From positions 843,172 through 867,761 of the forward strand of contig BFEA01000367.1 of the NCBI GenBank assembly GCA_003427395.1: a DNA stretch of 24,590 nt, read 5' to 3'. Within the stretch, counting starts at the first letter, position 1; every line of letters starts with the position of its first letter. Source of the DNA: Chara braunii. Lineage: Eukaryota > Streptophyta > Charophyceae > Charales > Characeae. A model generated the notes under the pieces. The model searched no databases. It was not told where the DNA came from and saw only the letters and a list, made by a program, of their open reading frames with translations. The translations under genes were made by a program, and so were the position numbers. This document shows positions 1 to 8,469 of the stretch, one piece after another.

Positions 1-1223
1 CAAGTATGTCATGGTCTCACGACTGGAAGAATGAACAATAAGCTAACACAGTCGTTACGTGGACAAGGAGTTGGGCTTCAGAACTGGCCTCCCCTGCGGA
101 GTGCTATTTCTCAATGCCTTTGCGCTAGGCCTTATAATCACACAGAATGTCTGGCGTAAGCATGACTTACATGGATGGCCATACTGCCCGGTTCCTGTTG
201 CGAACATTTGTCGTTGTCATTCGAGGCGAATTGTACAGACCCTACTGCTCCAGGGACTCCAAGTCAATGTCAGAAAGTGCCATGCAAGATTTCATCACGC
301 AGATACTAGAAGTCCATCCACCTAAACTCAATGTTAAAAACGAATTCGACAGACCCTGCTGCTACTATGTAACAAATGTAGTCAGACCACAAGTTGGTGG
401 TCCCGCAAGGTTCATGGGGGCCAAAGTCAATGGAAAACGTAGGGCAAAGCTGTGCTGCTCCCCGGGCGGCCCGGGCCGGGCAGGGTCCCGGGCGGTCCGA
501 GCACATAATATTTTTAAAAAGGGGGAAAAAAATTCAAAAAAAATCGGAAAAACAATATGTGGTGTAAAATACTAAAATTACAATACAAAGTTACAAACAA
601 CTTTTGGCTGAGGGCCACCTTGAAATTCCTTGTTAATTTGAATGAGAAATCATGAGAAATGTTACCCTTTTAAACCCCTTTAGTGAAGTTTAGTCACTGT
701 TTATTCCCCCCAAACCCCCCTGGATGACCCATCACCAAAATCGAAGTTAAAACCGGATTCTGACTGCCTAGGCCAAGCACAGTCCTGGACTGAATCCTTT
801 TTTTTCGGGGGGGGGGGGAGATCCTTGCCTCCTTTTTGACCTGTGTGGTTTTGCTGGGCGACCCCCCCTCTGCCTAACTGGCCCCAGCGTGCCTGGCTGG
901 GCGACGGCCGAGCATAGGGGCAAAGTCGTTTAAATGAATAGATGAAGTAGCCGAGCAAGTGGCGGCTGTATCCAAATGATGCTGATTTCGTGGAACGTGT
1001 TAGCAGAGAAATTGTCTTCTGTTGCCCCGCATGGTTGGTATCTTTCATTTATCGCTCAGACAAGTTTTTGTGGTGTCCTTCACAAACTCAATGACGGAAT
1101 GTGCTCAATGTGTGTCACCTGTGTTATGTTGGTCTCCAACTCTCTGTAGCTCATTTCCTGTTGCACGCAGTGCCTGTGATTTGAGGTTGCTGATTATGGG
1201 TTATTCTTTGCTTGGTTGTGCAG
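1..1223. other. No recognisable gene
   Basis: Both strands carry only short open frames with no motif I recognise. The longest, on the + strand at 147-575, has no family resemblance and ends in A-rich low-complexity sequence around 510-560. A T8-C-G12 homopolymer run lies at 798-818 and a C-rich stretch around 706-720. I read this as intergenic or intronic sequence. Confidence 0.5.
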
Positions 1224-1304
1224 ATAGTCTTTGAAATGGGCGGAAGTTCAGCTCATGCCAGTACTGGGCATGTAGAAGAAGAAGACGAGAATCATGTCAA
1301 TGCA
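1224..1304 (+). CDS. Possible small acidic internal exon
   Basis: An 81-nt segment (27 codons, phase 0 at both ends) lies between a plausible acceptor (TTGGTTGTGCAG, ending at 1223) and a good donor (GTAAGT at 1305). The reading starts IVFEMGGSSAHAS and ends in the acidic EEEDENHVNA. The frame contains no stop. The product is unknown. Its acidic character and phase match the later candidate exons at 7801 and 10521, so it could belong to the same gene, but more than 6 kb and many repeats lie between. A chance open segment with chance splice sites is a real alternative. Confidence 0.3.
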
Positions 1305-1603
1305 GTAAGTACAGAAACCTTCCTCGTATTTCATAAATTGGATGAGCAACAGATCGCAGCCACCCAATACACATGCCCTTGTCCCCTCTCTTCCTCTGCC
1401 TTTTCTCCTCCTATTTTTTGCTACTTGCTTTGTTTGCATTCCCAACCTCACATGCATTTTCAATTTTGTCATTTCAACCATGCCATGAAGACACGACCAG
1501 TTCAATAGAGAACTGGGTACAGTTCCTATGTTTTCCTTGCGTAAGTGAATTCAATTCATCCCTGCACACAGTACAGTATTGTTTGAAGGTGGTGGGCAGT
1601 GCT

Positions 1604-2083
1604 CAGCAGCAACCATATTCTTCTCCATGCAGATAAAGTTTTGTGTGCTGTTAAATCTGTAGGGTGTCAACTATCTTCCAGTGCTTCTGTTTGTCCCCAC
1701 ATCAATTTATTTGTGTACAGCTGTACGTCAATGTCACCATGCCTCCTTTCTTCTCTTTATCTTTCAGTTCTCTAGGTTACTGAAAATTATATACTTGAAA
1801 AAGACAGCAGCCACCATACTCTTCTCCAATGCGGATCCAGTTTTGTGTGTGGTGTTAAATCTGTGGTGTGTCAACTATCTTTCGGCACTGCTCTATTTCC
1901 CCCCATCACTCCATTTGCGTACAGCTGTGAGAGTGATTGTGAAAAGCCACACAAAAGAGGCAACGTATGAAATTCACACATGCACACAGAGTATGGAGCT
2001 TCGCAAAAGCGACATCAACCTCGCCATGTTTCCTTTGTTCTCTTTGTATTTCAGTCCTACATGACTGAAGATTATCTACTTGA
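1604..2083. repeat. Diverged local tandem duplication, two units
   Basis: Unit 1 (1604-1801) and unit 2 (1805-2083) share the same order of blocks. Each begins with CAGCAGC(A/C)ACCATA, followed by CTCTTCTCCA-type sequence, then AGTTTTGTGTG, GTTAAATCTGT, GTGTCAACTATCTT and GTACAGCTGT. Each ends with a TTTCAG followed by a GACTGAAGATTAT-like block. Unit 2 is longer because about 80 nt lie between the GTACAGCTGT block and the last block. The unit carries no recognisable coding sequence. Confidence 0.75.
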
Positions 2084-2420
2084 CCTGCAATATGTCTCTC
2101 TGGCCTTCCTCCTGATCCACAATACTATTAGAACTCCTTAAACCTCACAAGGGTCCCATCTGGCCCTTCCGTCTGCAGCAACATTCCAAATTGATGACCA
2201 ATCTGAAATTGATCCCCTCGATTCCCCTGTCCATTTGGACAGTCGACTGCCACCCAAATGTTGAAACTGGGGCACGGCGTTCGGAGACTACCACCTAGGG
2301 GAGGCCCTACCTGCCCTCCCATTTTTTGGGGGCGCTGCCCAAAAACGTTGCAGGGACCATTCACGGTCATGGGGGAGGGCCTTCAGGCCCTAACCCGTTT
2401 TTTGCCTCACACATCGAACA

Positions 2421-2857
2421 TCCACTGATGCTTGCATCAGCCCAAGTGCGCATGCACAAGGACCCTCTGGCGGCATCGTGCAGGATGCAAAACGTATATA
2501 TGGTCCGTCTTTTGTGGTGGCGCCTGTTCATCCTTAATGTCTGCCTGCAATGGACATGCCATTTGTCAGGAGTGTATGGTGGGCATCCTCAATGCCAGCT
2601 GTCGTGGCAATTGTTATACTGAGAATTCTTAGGTAGGTCCACCGATGCGTGCATCAGCCCAAGTGCGCATGCACAAGGGCCCTCCCGGCCGCATCGTGCA
2701 GGATGCGTAACGTATATATGGTCTGTCTTTTGTGGTGGCGTCTGTTCCTCCTTAATGTCTGCCTGCAATTGACATGCCATTTGTCAGGAGTGTATGGTGG
2801 GCATCCTCAATGCCAGCTGTCGTGGCAATTGTTATACTGAGAATTCTCAGGTAGGTC
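2421..2857. repeat. High-identity tandem duplication of a ~217-bp unit
   Basis: Copy 1 (about 2421-2637) and copy 2 (about 2638-2857) are near identical and abut head to tail. The offset is 217-218 nt, with one extra base in copy 2 near 2690. The few differences include point changes that create a stop in each copy (see the RING-like pseudogene). High identity suggests a recent duplication, or collapse or expansion during assembly. Confidence 0.9.
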
Positions 2858-2928
2858 TTCCATGTGTTCATCCACCTCATCCTTACAATGTATGTCCTCT
2901 TTGTCGTCAAAGACAGACTGATTCTTGA
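2432..2928 (+). pseudogene. Broken RING-type zinc-finger fragment spanning the duplication
   Basis: Copy 1 reads CGGACSSLMSACNGHAICQE followed by C at 2573-2575, giving the Cys...Cys-x2-His-x2-Cys-x2-Cys centre of a RING finger (CNGH codons at 2546-2557). It then stops at TAG 2630-2632. Copy 2 carries TGA (2770-2772) in place of the glycine of CNGH, but has CAG where copy 1 has TAG. It reads on to NVCPLCRQRQ (CPLCR at 2893-2907), the usual end of a RING finger, and stops at 2926-2928. RING domains bind two zinc ions and typically act in E3 ubiquitin ligases. Here neither copy is intact. The N-terminal Cys pair is Cys-x3-Cys rather than Cys-x2-Cys, so the family assignment is tentative. Confidence 0.45.
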
Positions 2929-3332
2929 GCCTTTTCCTATCCTTTCCTTTTTGCTTTCATCTTCATTCCACATTCCTTACTTTCCCTTTGTCTTCCTTTC
3001 CTTTGTCTTCTCTCCATCTCTTCTTTGTGGTTATCCCCTCCCCGCCTCTTTCTCACAGCATACAAGTGGGTCGTTATGGCACATGGGGATGCAGGCAGCT
3101 AGTGCTCAACTTCATCAATGTGGCGAGCCTTGTACGTGAGAGGCACAGTAAAGTGCAATCAGACTTGTCTCAATTTCACTTACAAAATGCATACATGTAG
3201 GTGCCGATTGCAACACAACTTCGTCAACGCAGAATCAGCAACAAACTTGCGATGGCGCACTGCGCCCACACAGAGAACTCAGAAATATGGCCTTCGGCCA
3301 GGAAACCGGCTTAAGTCAACTTCTCACATCTG

Positions 3333-3443
3333 GCGGCTATGGCCGCGGTAGCCTGAATTCCCCCTTTAATACTGTCTCCACCATTAGACACCCTTACATA
3401 ACTCACGCACATGCACACACACATAGGATCTACCCTGAATGTC

Positions 3444-3486
<43 letters not shown>

Positions 3487-3563
3487 CACTCTATCTGTTG
3501 ACGTCAGCAACTGGGCGGCTATGGCCGCTGTCGTCTTCCTCCTCCTCTAGCGGCTATGACCGC
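3333..3563. repeat. Three copies of a near-palindromic GC-rich motif
   Basis: GCGGCTATGGCCGC occurs at 3333-3346 and 3515-3528, and GCGGCTATGACCGC at 3550-3563. The motif is close to self-complementary. Three occurrences within 231 bp, bracketing a (CA)n tract, are not explained by either the microsatellite or a gene. The role is unknown: a protein-binding site or part of a decayed repeat are both possible. Confidence 0.6.
3448..3484. repeat. (CA)n microsatellite
   Basis: An uninterrupted AC/CA run of about 37 nt. A shorter CA-rich stretch precedes it at 3408-3424. Confidence 0.97.
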
Positions 3564-3564
3564 T

Positions 3565-3935
3565 CGCCCTCTTCTTCGTCGGGCACCTGCAGGCCTCCAA
3601 CGCACAAGTCGCATAAGCAGCGCTTCTGCATGGCTCACAGGCGAATGAATGAATGGCTTGGCGCTGCCTCTTTATTTATACTGTTTCGTCGGTGGTCTGG
3701 CCTGCCCCCGGTCCCGGGCCCAAAAGTGTGCAGGGCCGGCTGGTACCTGCTGACTGGACAAGGTGGACTGGGACTGCGACCGGGACTGGCTGACTCTTAC
3801 AGCCTCCAAGAGTCACGCAGCAACTTCTGGAAACTCCTAGGCTGCGTGGATTGACCCTTCGTTAGTGCTTAGGGCTAACCTCCCCCTCGCTGACTCAGCT
3901 AGCCTACTGACTTCTATAAGTTCCTAGGCTAAGGG
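3565..3935. other. No recognisable gene; possible decayed repeat
   Basis: A frame stays open on the + strand to 3854 but shows no domain and low-complexity Ser content at its start. A TATA-like TTTATTTATAC lies at 3670-3680. GGGCCC and CTAGG-type short repeats are frequent. I cannot assign it to an LTR because no matching partner or primer-binding site is visible. Confidence 0.35.
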
Positions 3936-4043
3936 CTACGGTCTTCCCCCAAATACAACGTACGGTCATTATAGCTGAATTTGGGGTATCTTTCAGTCTA
4001 AATACAGCTATAATGACCATACGTAGGGGAAGAAGGTCGGCAG
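3936..4043. mobile_element. MITE copy 1 (unnamed family, ~108 bp)
   Basis: The left end CTACGGTCTTCCCCC is inverted at the right end as GGGGAAGAAGGTCGGCAG. Inside lies a second, stronger inverted repeat: 3959-3977 (CGTACGGTCATTATAGCTG) and 4005-4023, with 18 of 19 positions complementary. Its first 83 nt align without a gap to MITE copy 2 at 20900-20982, 64 of 83 identical. It has no coding capacity. Copy 1 is more decayed than copy 2: its right arm is about 10 nt shorter and a TA target duplication is visible only on the left. The right end runs directly into a tRNA-like segment. Confidence 0.8.
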
Positions 4044-4096
4044 ACCCTTAGGACTACTAATCCTATTGTCTACGGTTCGAATCCCCACGACCCAAC
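4036..4096 (+). pseudogene. tRNA-like 3' half (partial)
   Basis: A 5-bp stem with a 7-nt loop (TAGGA-CTACTAA-TCCTA, 4049-4065) looks like an anticodon arm and would read anticodon ACT. It is followed by a perfect RNA polymerase III B-box, GGTTCGAATCC (4074-4084), and an acceptor-like CACGACCC. The T-stem has two mismatches, and no D-arm or paired 5' acceptor is visible because MITE copy 1 occupies that place. It is not a working tRNA gene. It could be a tRNA remnant or the head of a tRNA-derived SINE. Confidence 0.35.
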
Positions 4097-4329
4097 AAAC
4101 AGACAGGACACAGACCTACGACTTTTAGGGGCCAGGTCGCTGGTTGGAGACACACAGGGTCAACGGGTAGCTGTACAGGGGTGAGGAAAGGTCTAGGGAT
4201 CGATCCCTGGGATCCGCACTGTCGTGCGAACTGAGTGAAACCGTTTCAAAAAGGGGAGTTAAAAGAAAATGAGAAAAATAAATGGTTTCAGTGTGCTCTT
4301 CATGTTTGTCTTATCATCTTATAACTTTG

Positions 4330-4427
4330 TCTCGCAAAGTGCGCTCCTTCGCTTCATAGATATGTGATAATCTATATATCGTATATCTATAATACTGTAT
4401 ATATTATATATATATCATATGAGGAGT
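4330..4427. repeat. AT-rich low-complexity tract
   Basis: A run of TA and ATA repeats with strong self-complementarity (TATATATCGTATATC, ATATATTATATATATATC). No feature is visible in it. It lies just upstream of the first of two 40-bp direct repeats and the rRNA fragment. Confidence 0.7.
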
Positions 4428-4606
4428 GAGGTGCCGCTCTAGGCGAGTGCACCAGCTATACCTCTTTTTTTTTGTTTTTTGTTTTTAAGACTTTTTTGGT
4501 TTTACCTCTCACGAATCCCTACGATAGGATAGGGTCCTACGAGGTACACCGTTCCTCCAGCCTAGAGGTGCCGCTCTAGGCGAGTGCGCCAGCTTTTCCT
4601 CTTTTT
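4428..4606. repeat. ~42-bp direct repeat pair flanking a T-rich segment
   Basis: GAGGTGCCGCTCTAGGCGAG begins both copies (4428-4470 and 4565-4606). Both continue with TGC(A/G)CCAGCT and end in CCTCTTTTT. The copies are 137 bp apart and lie immediately upstream of the LSU rRNA fragment, so they may be part of the same organelle-derived insertion. Confidence 0.8.
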
Positions 4607-4649
4607 CCTGCCCGCCATAGTTCACCAACTCGCTAGTCAAAACATACAT

Positions 4650-5077
4650 GCTTGCAGTAAGAAAACACTCGGAGCTAACATCCTAGTACTAGGTGCTACG
4701 GCACTGAAATCCATGCCATTTTTCCAAGAAAAGCTCGAAAGACTAATAATAAGTGGGTCCCTGTACTTCAAACCGACACAGGTACGTAGGTAGAGAATAT
4801 CTAGGGGCGTGAGACAACTCTCCCTAAGGAACTCGGCAAAATAGCCCTGTAACTTCGGGAGAAGGGGTACCTCCTTATACAGGAGGTGGCAGTGACCAGG
4901 CCCAGGCGACTGTTTACCAAAAACACAGGTCTCTGCAAAGTCATAAGACTACGTATGGGGGCTGACGCCTGCCCAGTGCCGGAAGGTGAAGGAAGTTGGT
5001 AACTCCTATTATGGTGAAGCTAGCAACCGAAGCTCCGGTGAACAGCGGCTGTAACTATAATGGTCCTAAGGTAGCAG

Positions 5078-5118
<41 letters not shown>

Positions 5119-5285
5119 GCGATCTGGGCGCTGTCTCGAAGAGAGACTCGGTGAAATAGAGATGTCTGTGAAGATGCGGAATACCTCAACCTGGACAGAA
5201 AGACCCTATGAAGCTTTACTGTTCCCTGGGATTGGGTTTGGGCTTTTCCTGTGCAGCTTTGGAGGAAGGCTTAGGTGGTCTCCCG
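4650..5285 (+). rRNA. rrn26 (partial): Partial mitochondrial-type LSU (26S) rRNA, nuclear copy
   Basis: Several invariant LSU rRNA blocks occur in order: AAACCGACACAGGT (4771-4784), GGTAGAGAATA, AACTTCGGGAGAAGG (4851-4865), GGTGAAGCTAGCAACC-type sequence, TAACTATAATGGTCCTAAGG (about 5052), GACCCGCACGAAAGGCGTAG (5100-5119), and ACCTGGACAGAAAGACCCTATGAAGC. It ends with the plant mitochondrial-like CTTTACTGTTCCCTGGGATT. This corresponds to domain IV and the start of domain V. The peptidyl-transferase centre and 3' end are absent, since similarity stops near 5285. In a nuclear-looking window the simplest reading is a NUMT, so it is a non-functional fragment. The 5' limit is approximate. A misjoined organelle read is the alternative. 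Confidence 0.85.
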
Positions 5286-5352
5286 TCGACGCACAGTCGA
5301 TGGCACAGTCGATGGCGACACAAGGTCCTGCCTCTTCTCCTTCCTCCTCCCG

Positions 5353-5455
5353 CTTCTTCTTCTTCTTCTTCTTCTTCTTCTTCTTCTTCTTCGTCGTCGT
5401 CGTCGTCTTCGTCTTCTTCTTCTTCTTCTTCTTCTTCTTCTTCTTCTTCTTCTTC
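5353..5455. repeat. (TTC)n microsatellite with a GTC interruption
   Basis: Long TTC/CTT runs are interrupted by GTCGTC units around 5391-5412. Open frames on either strand here are poly-Ser, Glu, Phe or Arg artefacts of the repeat. A small CACAGTCGATGG doublet lies just upstream at 5292-5315. Confidence 0.97.
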
Positions 5456-5734
5456 CCCACCACTCACGAATAGCTCTGCCCTCCGGACGCATGGTTTGAC
5501 AGCATTTTGTTCGCAAAAAGAAGAACTCCCCTCTCCTATCATCGAACCGTCGTGTGTCTATACCCTTCAACTCGGCTGATCGAAGCCTAGGCCCGCAAGC
5601 TTGTTTGAAGCAGCTTGAATGCGCCCGAAATTGGGTGTTGGATTCATCCCTTTTTTAGCAAGGAGGAGTGAGATAGTGAAACAAAACAAACGAACTCAAA
5701 AAAGAGAAAAAGGAAAAGCGCGTAAGTGGCATTC

Positions 5735-5775
5735 AGGAGGTCGTGGGTTCGATTCCCTGCGGCATCCATCAGACC
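5735..5775 (+). other. Pol III B-box in a tRNA-like context, possible SINE head
   Basis: GGTTCGATTCC (5746-5756) is a perfect B-box, set in a T-arm-like context (GTGGGTTCGATTCCCTGC). No A-box is recognisable upstream. A poly(A) run begins about 355 bp downstream at 6111, so a + strand SINE from about 5720 to 6147 is possible. I could not find a matching target duplication. A chance match or a broken tRNA are alternatives. Confidence 0.3.
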
Positions 5776-6106
5776 CCCTACGGCCTCCTGCGGCACACTT
5801 TGGGTTCACCAGCGGAGATAGATGGTTTGGCCCCCTGGCTGCTGGTGGTAGGTTGCTTGTTGTTGTCTTGCTTGTGGCCTTCCATCCCACACCAGGGGTT
5901 AGTAGCCGGGGTACTGCTCCCCACACAGAGCAGCTTAGGCAAAAATCGAACTGGACTAGTAGGTAGATAGGTAGGTAGCGGGGAAGATATAATGAGAGAA
6001 GAATATAGGGTGGTTAAAAGAAAAGAAAAAAAAGAGCAACAAATAACTGAAATATTTGACAGGGTGGTCAGATAGATTTTTAAATGCTGACGCTGGCCCC
6101 ATTTTT

Positions 6107-6110
<4 letters not shown>

Positions 6111-6147
<37 letters not shown>
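6111..6147 (+). repeat. Poly(A) tract (37 nt)
   Basis: An uninterrupted A run followed by an A-rich GAAAGAAAAGAAA. It could be the tail of a + strand retroposon; see the B-box at 5746. Confidence 0.95.
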
Positions 6148-6149
<2 letters not shown>

Positions 6150-6160
<11 letters not shown>

Positions 6161-7211
6161 CAACTAACTTGAGCTAAGACTATATTTCACATGCATCTAG
6201 CCAGTATAGCGTCCAGAACTCTGTCGAAAAAGTCCTCGTTTGAGGATGCATTCCAAATCTCCCCCTCGGTCCGGCCAAGAGGCACTGGCACTTGAGTGGA
6301 AGGATTGAGCTCCCAGCGATGTAGTCGCATGGGAAGTGACATGAAGAAGATGATGTATGCCATGATATTAAACCTCAAGTCATATTTTTCAAATTATGTT
6401 CCATTTGTGTATTTTTTCTCTCATTTCTCTCATACACTGGCACTTCTCTGAAATGTATCTGACTGCTATTACAGCCCAACATTAGTGAATTGGTTCACGA
6501 TCAAGTCCAGGGCTTAGTAAAATGAGTTGTAGTGTGAGTACGCCCTCATTCAGGTTTCTCGAGGAGGTTTCTCGTCGGGCTGTCCCAACAGACGGCCCAA
6601 TTTGTACACTGACAGAGGGAACCTGCTACTAGACGGTTCACTCTTTGTCAGTTGGTGCACTAAGCTGATAATCTGATGGCCTCAGGTTTTTCTTTTCCAC
6701 TGTCTGCAATGGTTGGCCCGATTTTTCCAAAGGTGGTGGTTGTGCGAGGCTTCAGGCCTCGTCGCCCAGCAGGGGCCGCCTGTGAAGAATTGCCGCGGCC
6801 CGAAGTGCAGGCCAGGCTTGTGGATCCCGTCGGGCGAAGCGATATCCAGAGGGCACTGTCCAGAAGTTTCTGCAACCGGAAGGTCCGCGCCAAGCAGCCA
6901 CGGCCTACCAGATTCAGCAAAAGGAATGGAGGCCACTGCAGGACACTCAACAATTTGGAGGGTGCTGGCCGACGTGCGCTAATTTTAGCGCAGCAGCAAG
7001 CGGCTGCACCCGGCGCTACAGAGAGGGAGAAGGGAGGAGCCGTCACAGGTTAGCGGCTCCACCAGCGGCAGCCATAGCTGCACTGGAGGGAAGAAGGGGT
7101 GCACGGGGGCTTGGGTGATCAGGGGAAGAGGACAGCGATGGGGCAGGTGGACTTGCCTGGCGATGGCCAAGGAGCATGCATGTAGTGGCCACACTTCGCA
7201 GTGTTGTTGAG

Positions 7212-7212
<1 letters not shown>
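6150..7212. other. No recognisable gene
   Basis: Overlapping frames on both strands at 6660-7053 are open because the sequence is GC-rich, and they show no domain. A short minus frame at 6187-6378 contains a non-repetitive stretch, but I do not recognise it. No splice-flanked segment stands out. Confidence 0.4.
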
Positions 7213-7272
<60 letters not shown>

Positions 7273-7280
7273 GAGAGACA
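7213..7280. repeat. (GA)n microsatellite
   Basis: A pure AG/GA run to 7264, then GACAGAGA-type imperfect units. Confidence 0.97.
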
Positions 7281-7800
7281 GAGTAGGATAGTCGTATAGG
7301 CGGTCACATCATAGGAGAGCAGCTACTCAGTTGTTGTATTGATAAGAGGAGGCGAGAAGTTGAGCTTTCTGTATCAAGAGACTTGAGCAGAATTGTGTTG
7401 TCGTTTGGTATGTTCTTGGGTTTGTAGATCTGCTTTCAACTTGCCTCTCACGTGCATGTTCTGCTTTATGTTTTCAGATGCTGATAAAATTTGTGTTCTC
7501 ATTAACTGGTTCCTTTAGTCATCTAAAGCATTGGAAGTAAAAGCAACAATGGTCACTCTCTAGTAGTCTCTACACTTGCCTGGCTGCTATTTTGCTCATG
7601 GAAGATATGCTTCAAGCTCTGCATTTTTTTTATGATTATCCAGACCTGATGCCAGCTTGTCGTCTTTTCCAGAGCATTAACATGCATCCATGAACCATCG
7701 CAGTTTCCCTCTTCTCTATTCTGACACATTTGAAGAAATCTGGCAAAGTCTTTCGCGTCATCGACCTTCTGACAACCGATATATGCGGTGGATTTTGCAG

Positions 7801-7893
7801 GGTGCCTCTGAAACAGATGGTCCCGTGCCCGAGGTGAACCGGCCAACTGTCAGCCAGCTGGAGGATGAGGAAGAACTGACAGACGGAGAAGAG
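7801..7893 (+). CDS. Candidate acidic internal exon
   Basis: A 93-nt segment (31 codons, phase 0 at both ends) lies between GATTTTGCAG (acceptor ending at 7800) and GTAGGC (donor at 7894). It reads GASETDGPVPEVNRPTVSQL then EDEEELTDGEE, a hydrophilic, acidic segment typical of disordered linkers in chromatin proteins. No domain is recognised. It is on the same strand and in the same phase as the exons at 10521 and 14921, which supports but does not prove a shared gene. Confidence 0.4.
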
Positions 7894-8362
7894 GTAGGCC
7901 TCCTACGTTGACAAACACTTGGATTTTCCGTGTTCAAGGGAAGGAAGAGGAGGAAAGGCAGAAATTTAATTGTGGAAGACAACAATTGTCAATTGTAATC
8001 ACCACCTTGTGACTCAGGAAGTCTGATTCCTTGGCTGTTGTTTGACCTGTGAAGCATGGAAGGCTGGCTACCGATATGTTGAGAAACTGGATGGGCAGTG
8101 GGACTAAGAATGGTTTACAGAAATTACAGTCCTTCCATTGGGCTGAAAGAAATGACGAGTGCTATAGATATAGCGAGATTGTAAGGAAGATCCAGCCACT
8201 GGCAGCCAGCCTCTCCCTCACTCATTCACACTGGTGAGCTTGGTCTCTTGCTCATCTTCCACTGCCCTCTGTTGCTGTTTCTTTCTTTGTTATGGAAGGC
8301 CAGCTATACCGGTTCATCTTACTTTTCTCGTATCATGTTTTATGATTGTGTCAGTCATCCAG

Positions 8363-8467
8363 GGACTCCAGGCTGTGGCACATGCCAGCAATTCGGAAAG
8401 CCTGGCAGCAGGAAGTGGAGTCTGCTGCAACACTATCATGCTTGGTGTATGCATCTCAGTCCCTCTG
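8363..8467 (+). CDS. Candidate internal exon, frame ambiguous
   Basis: A 105-nt segment lies between an acceptor (TGTCAGTCATCCAG) and a strong donor (GTAAGG at 8468). Two frames are open. The phase-0 frame (GLQAVAHASNSES...) would join directly to the phase-0 exons on either side. The other frame reads RLWHMPAIRKAWQQEVESAA then TLSCLVYASQSL, ending in TG so that a following G would give Trp. This second reading resembles the Trp...Trp-x2-Glu-Val-Glu...Leu pattern of WHIM/WSD-type motifs found beside PHD fingers in plant chromatin proteins. It needs an unseen neighbouring exon of matching phase. I favour the second frame only weakly. Confidence 0.35.
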
Positions 8468-8469
8468 GT

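Noticed and set aside
147-575. 142-residue open frame near the window start
   Set aside because: It has no recognisable domain, runs into A-rich low-complexity sequence, and shows no splice or promoter context; length alone is not support.
3446-3484. CRISPR-like or other repeat array
   Set aside because: It is a plain (CA)n tract, with no spacers or repeat-spacer structure anywhere in the window.
5206-5579. Several open frames on both strands over the (TTC)n tract
   Set aside because: They are poly-Ser, Glu, Phe, Lys or Arg translations of a microsatellite.
6660-7053. Overlapping 125- and 128-residue frames on opposite strands
   Set aside because: GC-rich sequence leaves both strands open; neither peptide has a recognisable motif or splice-site support.
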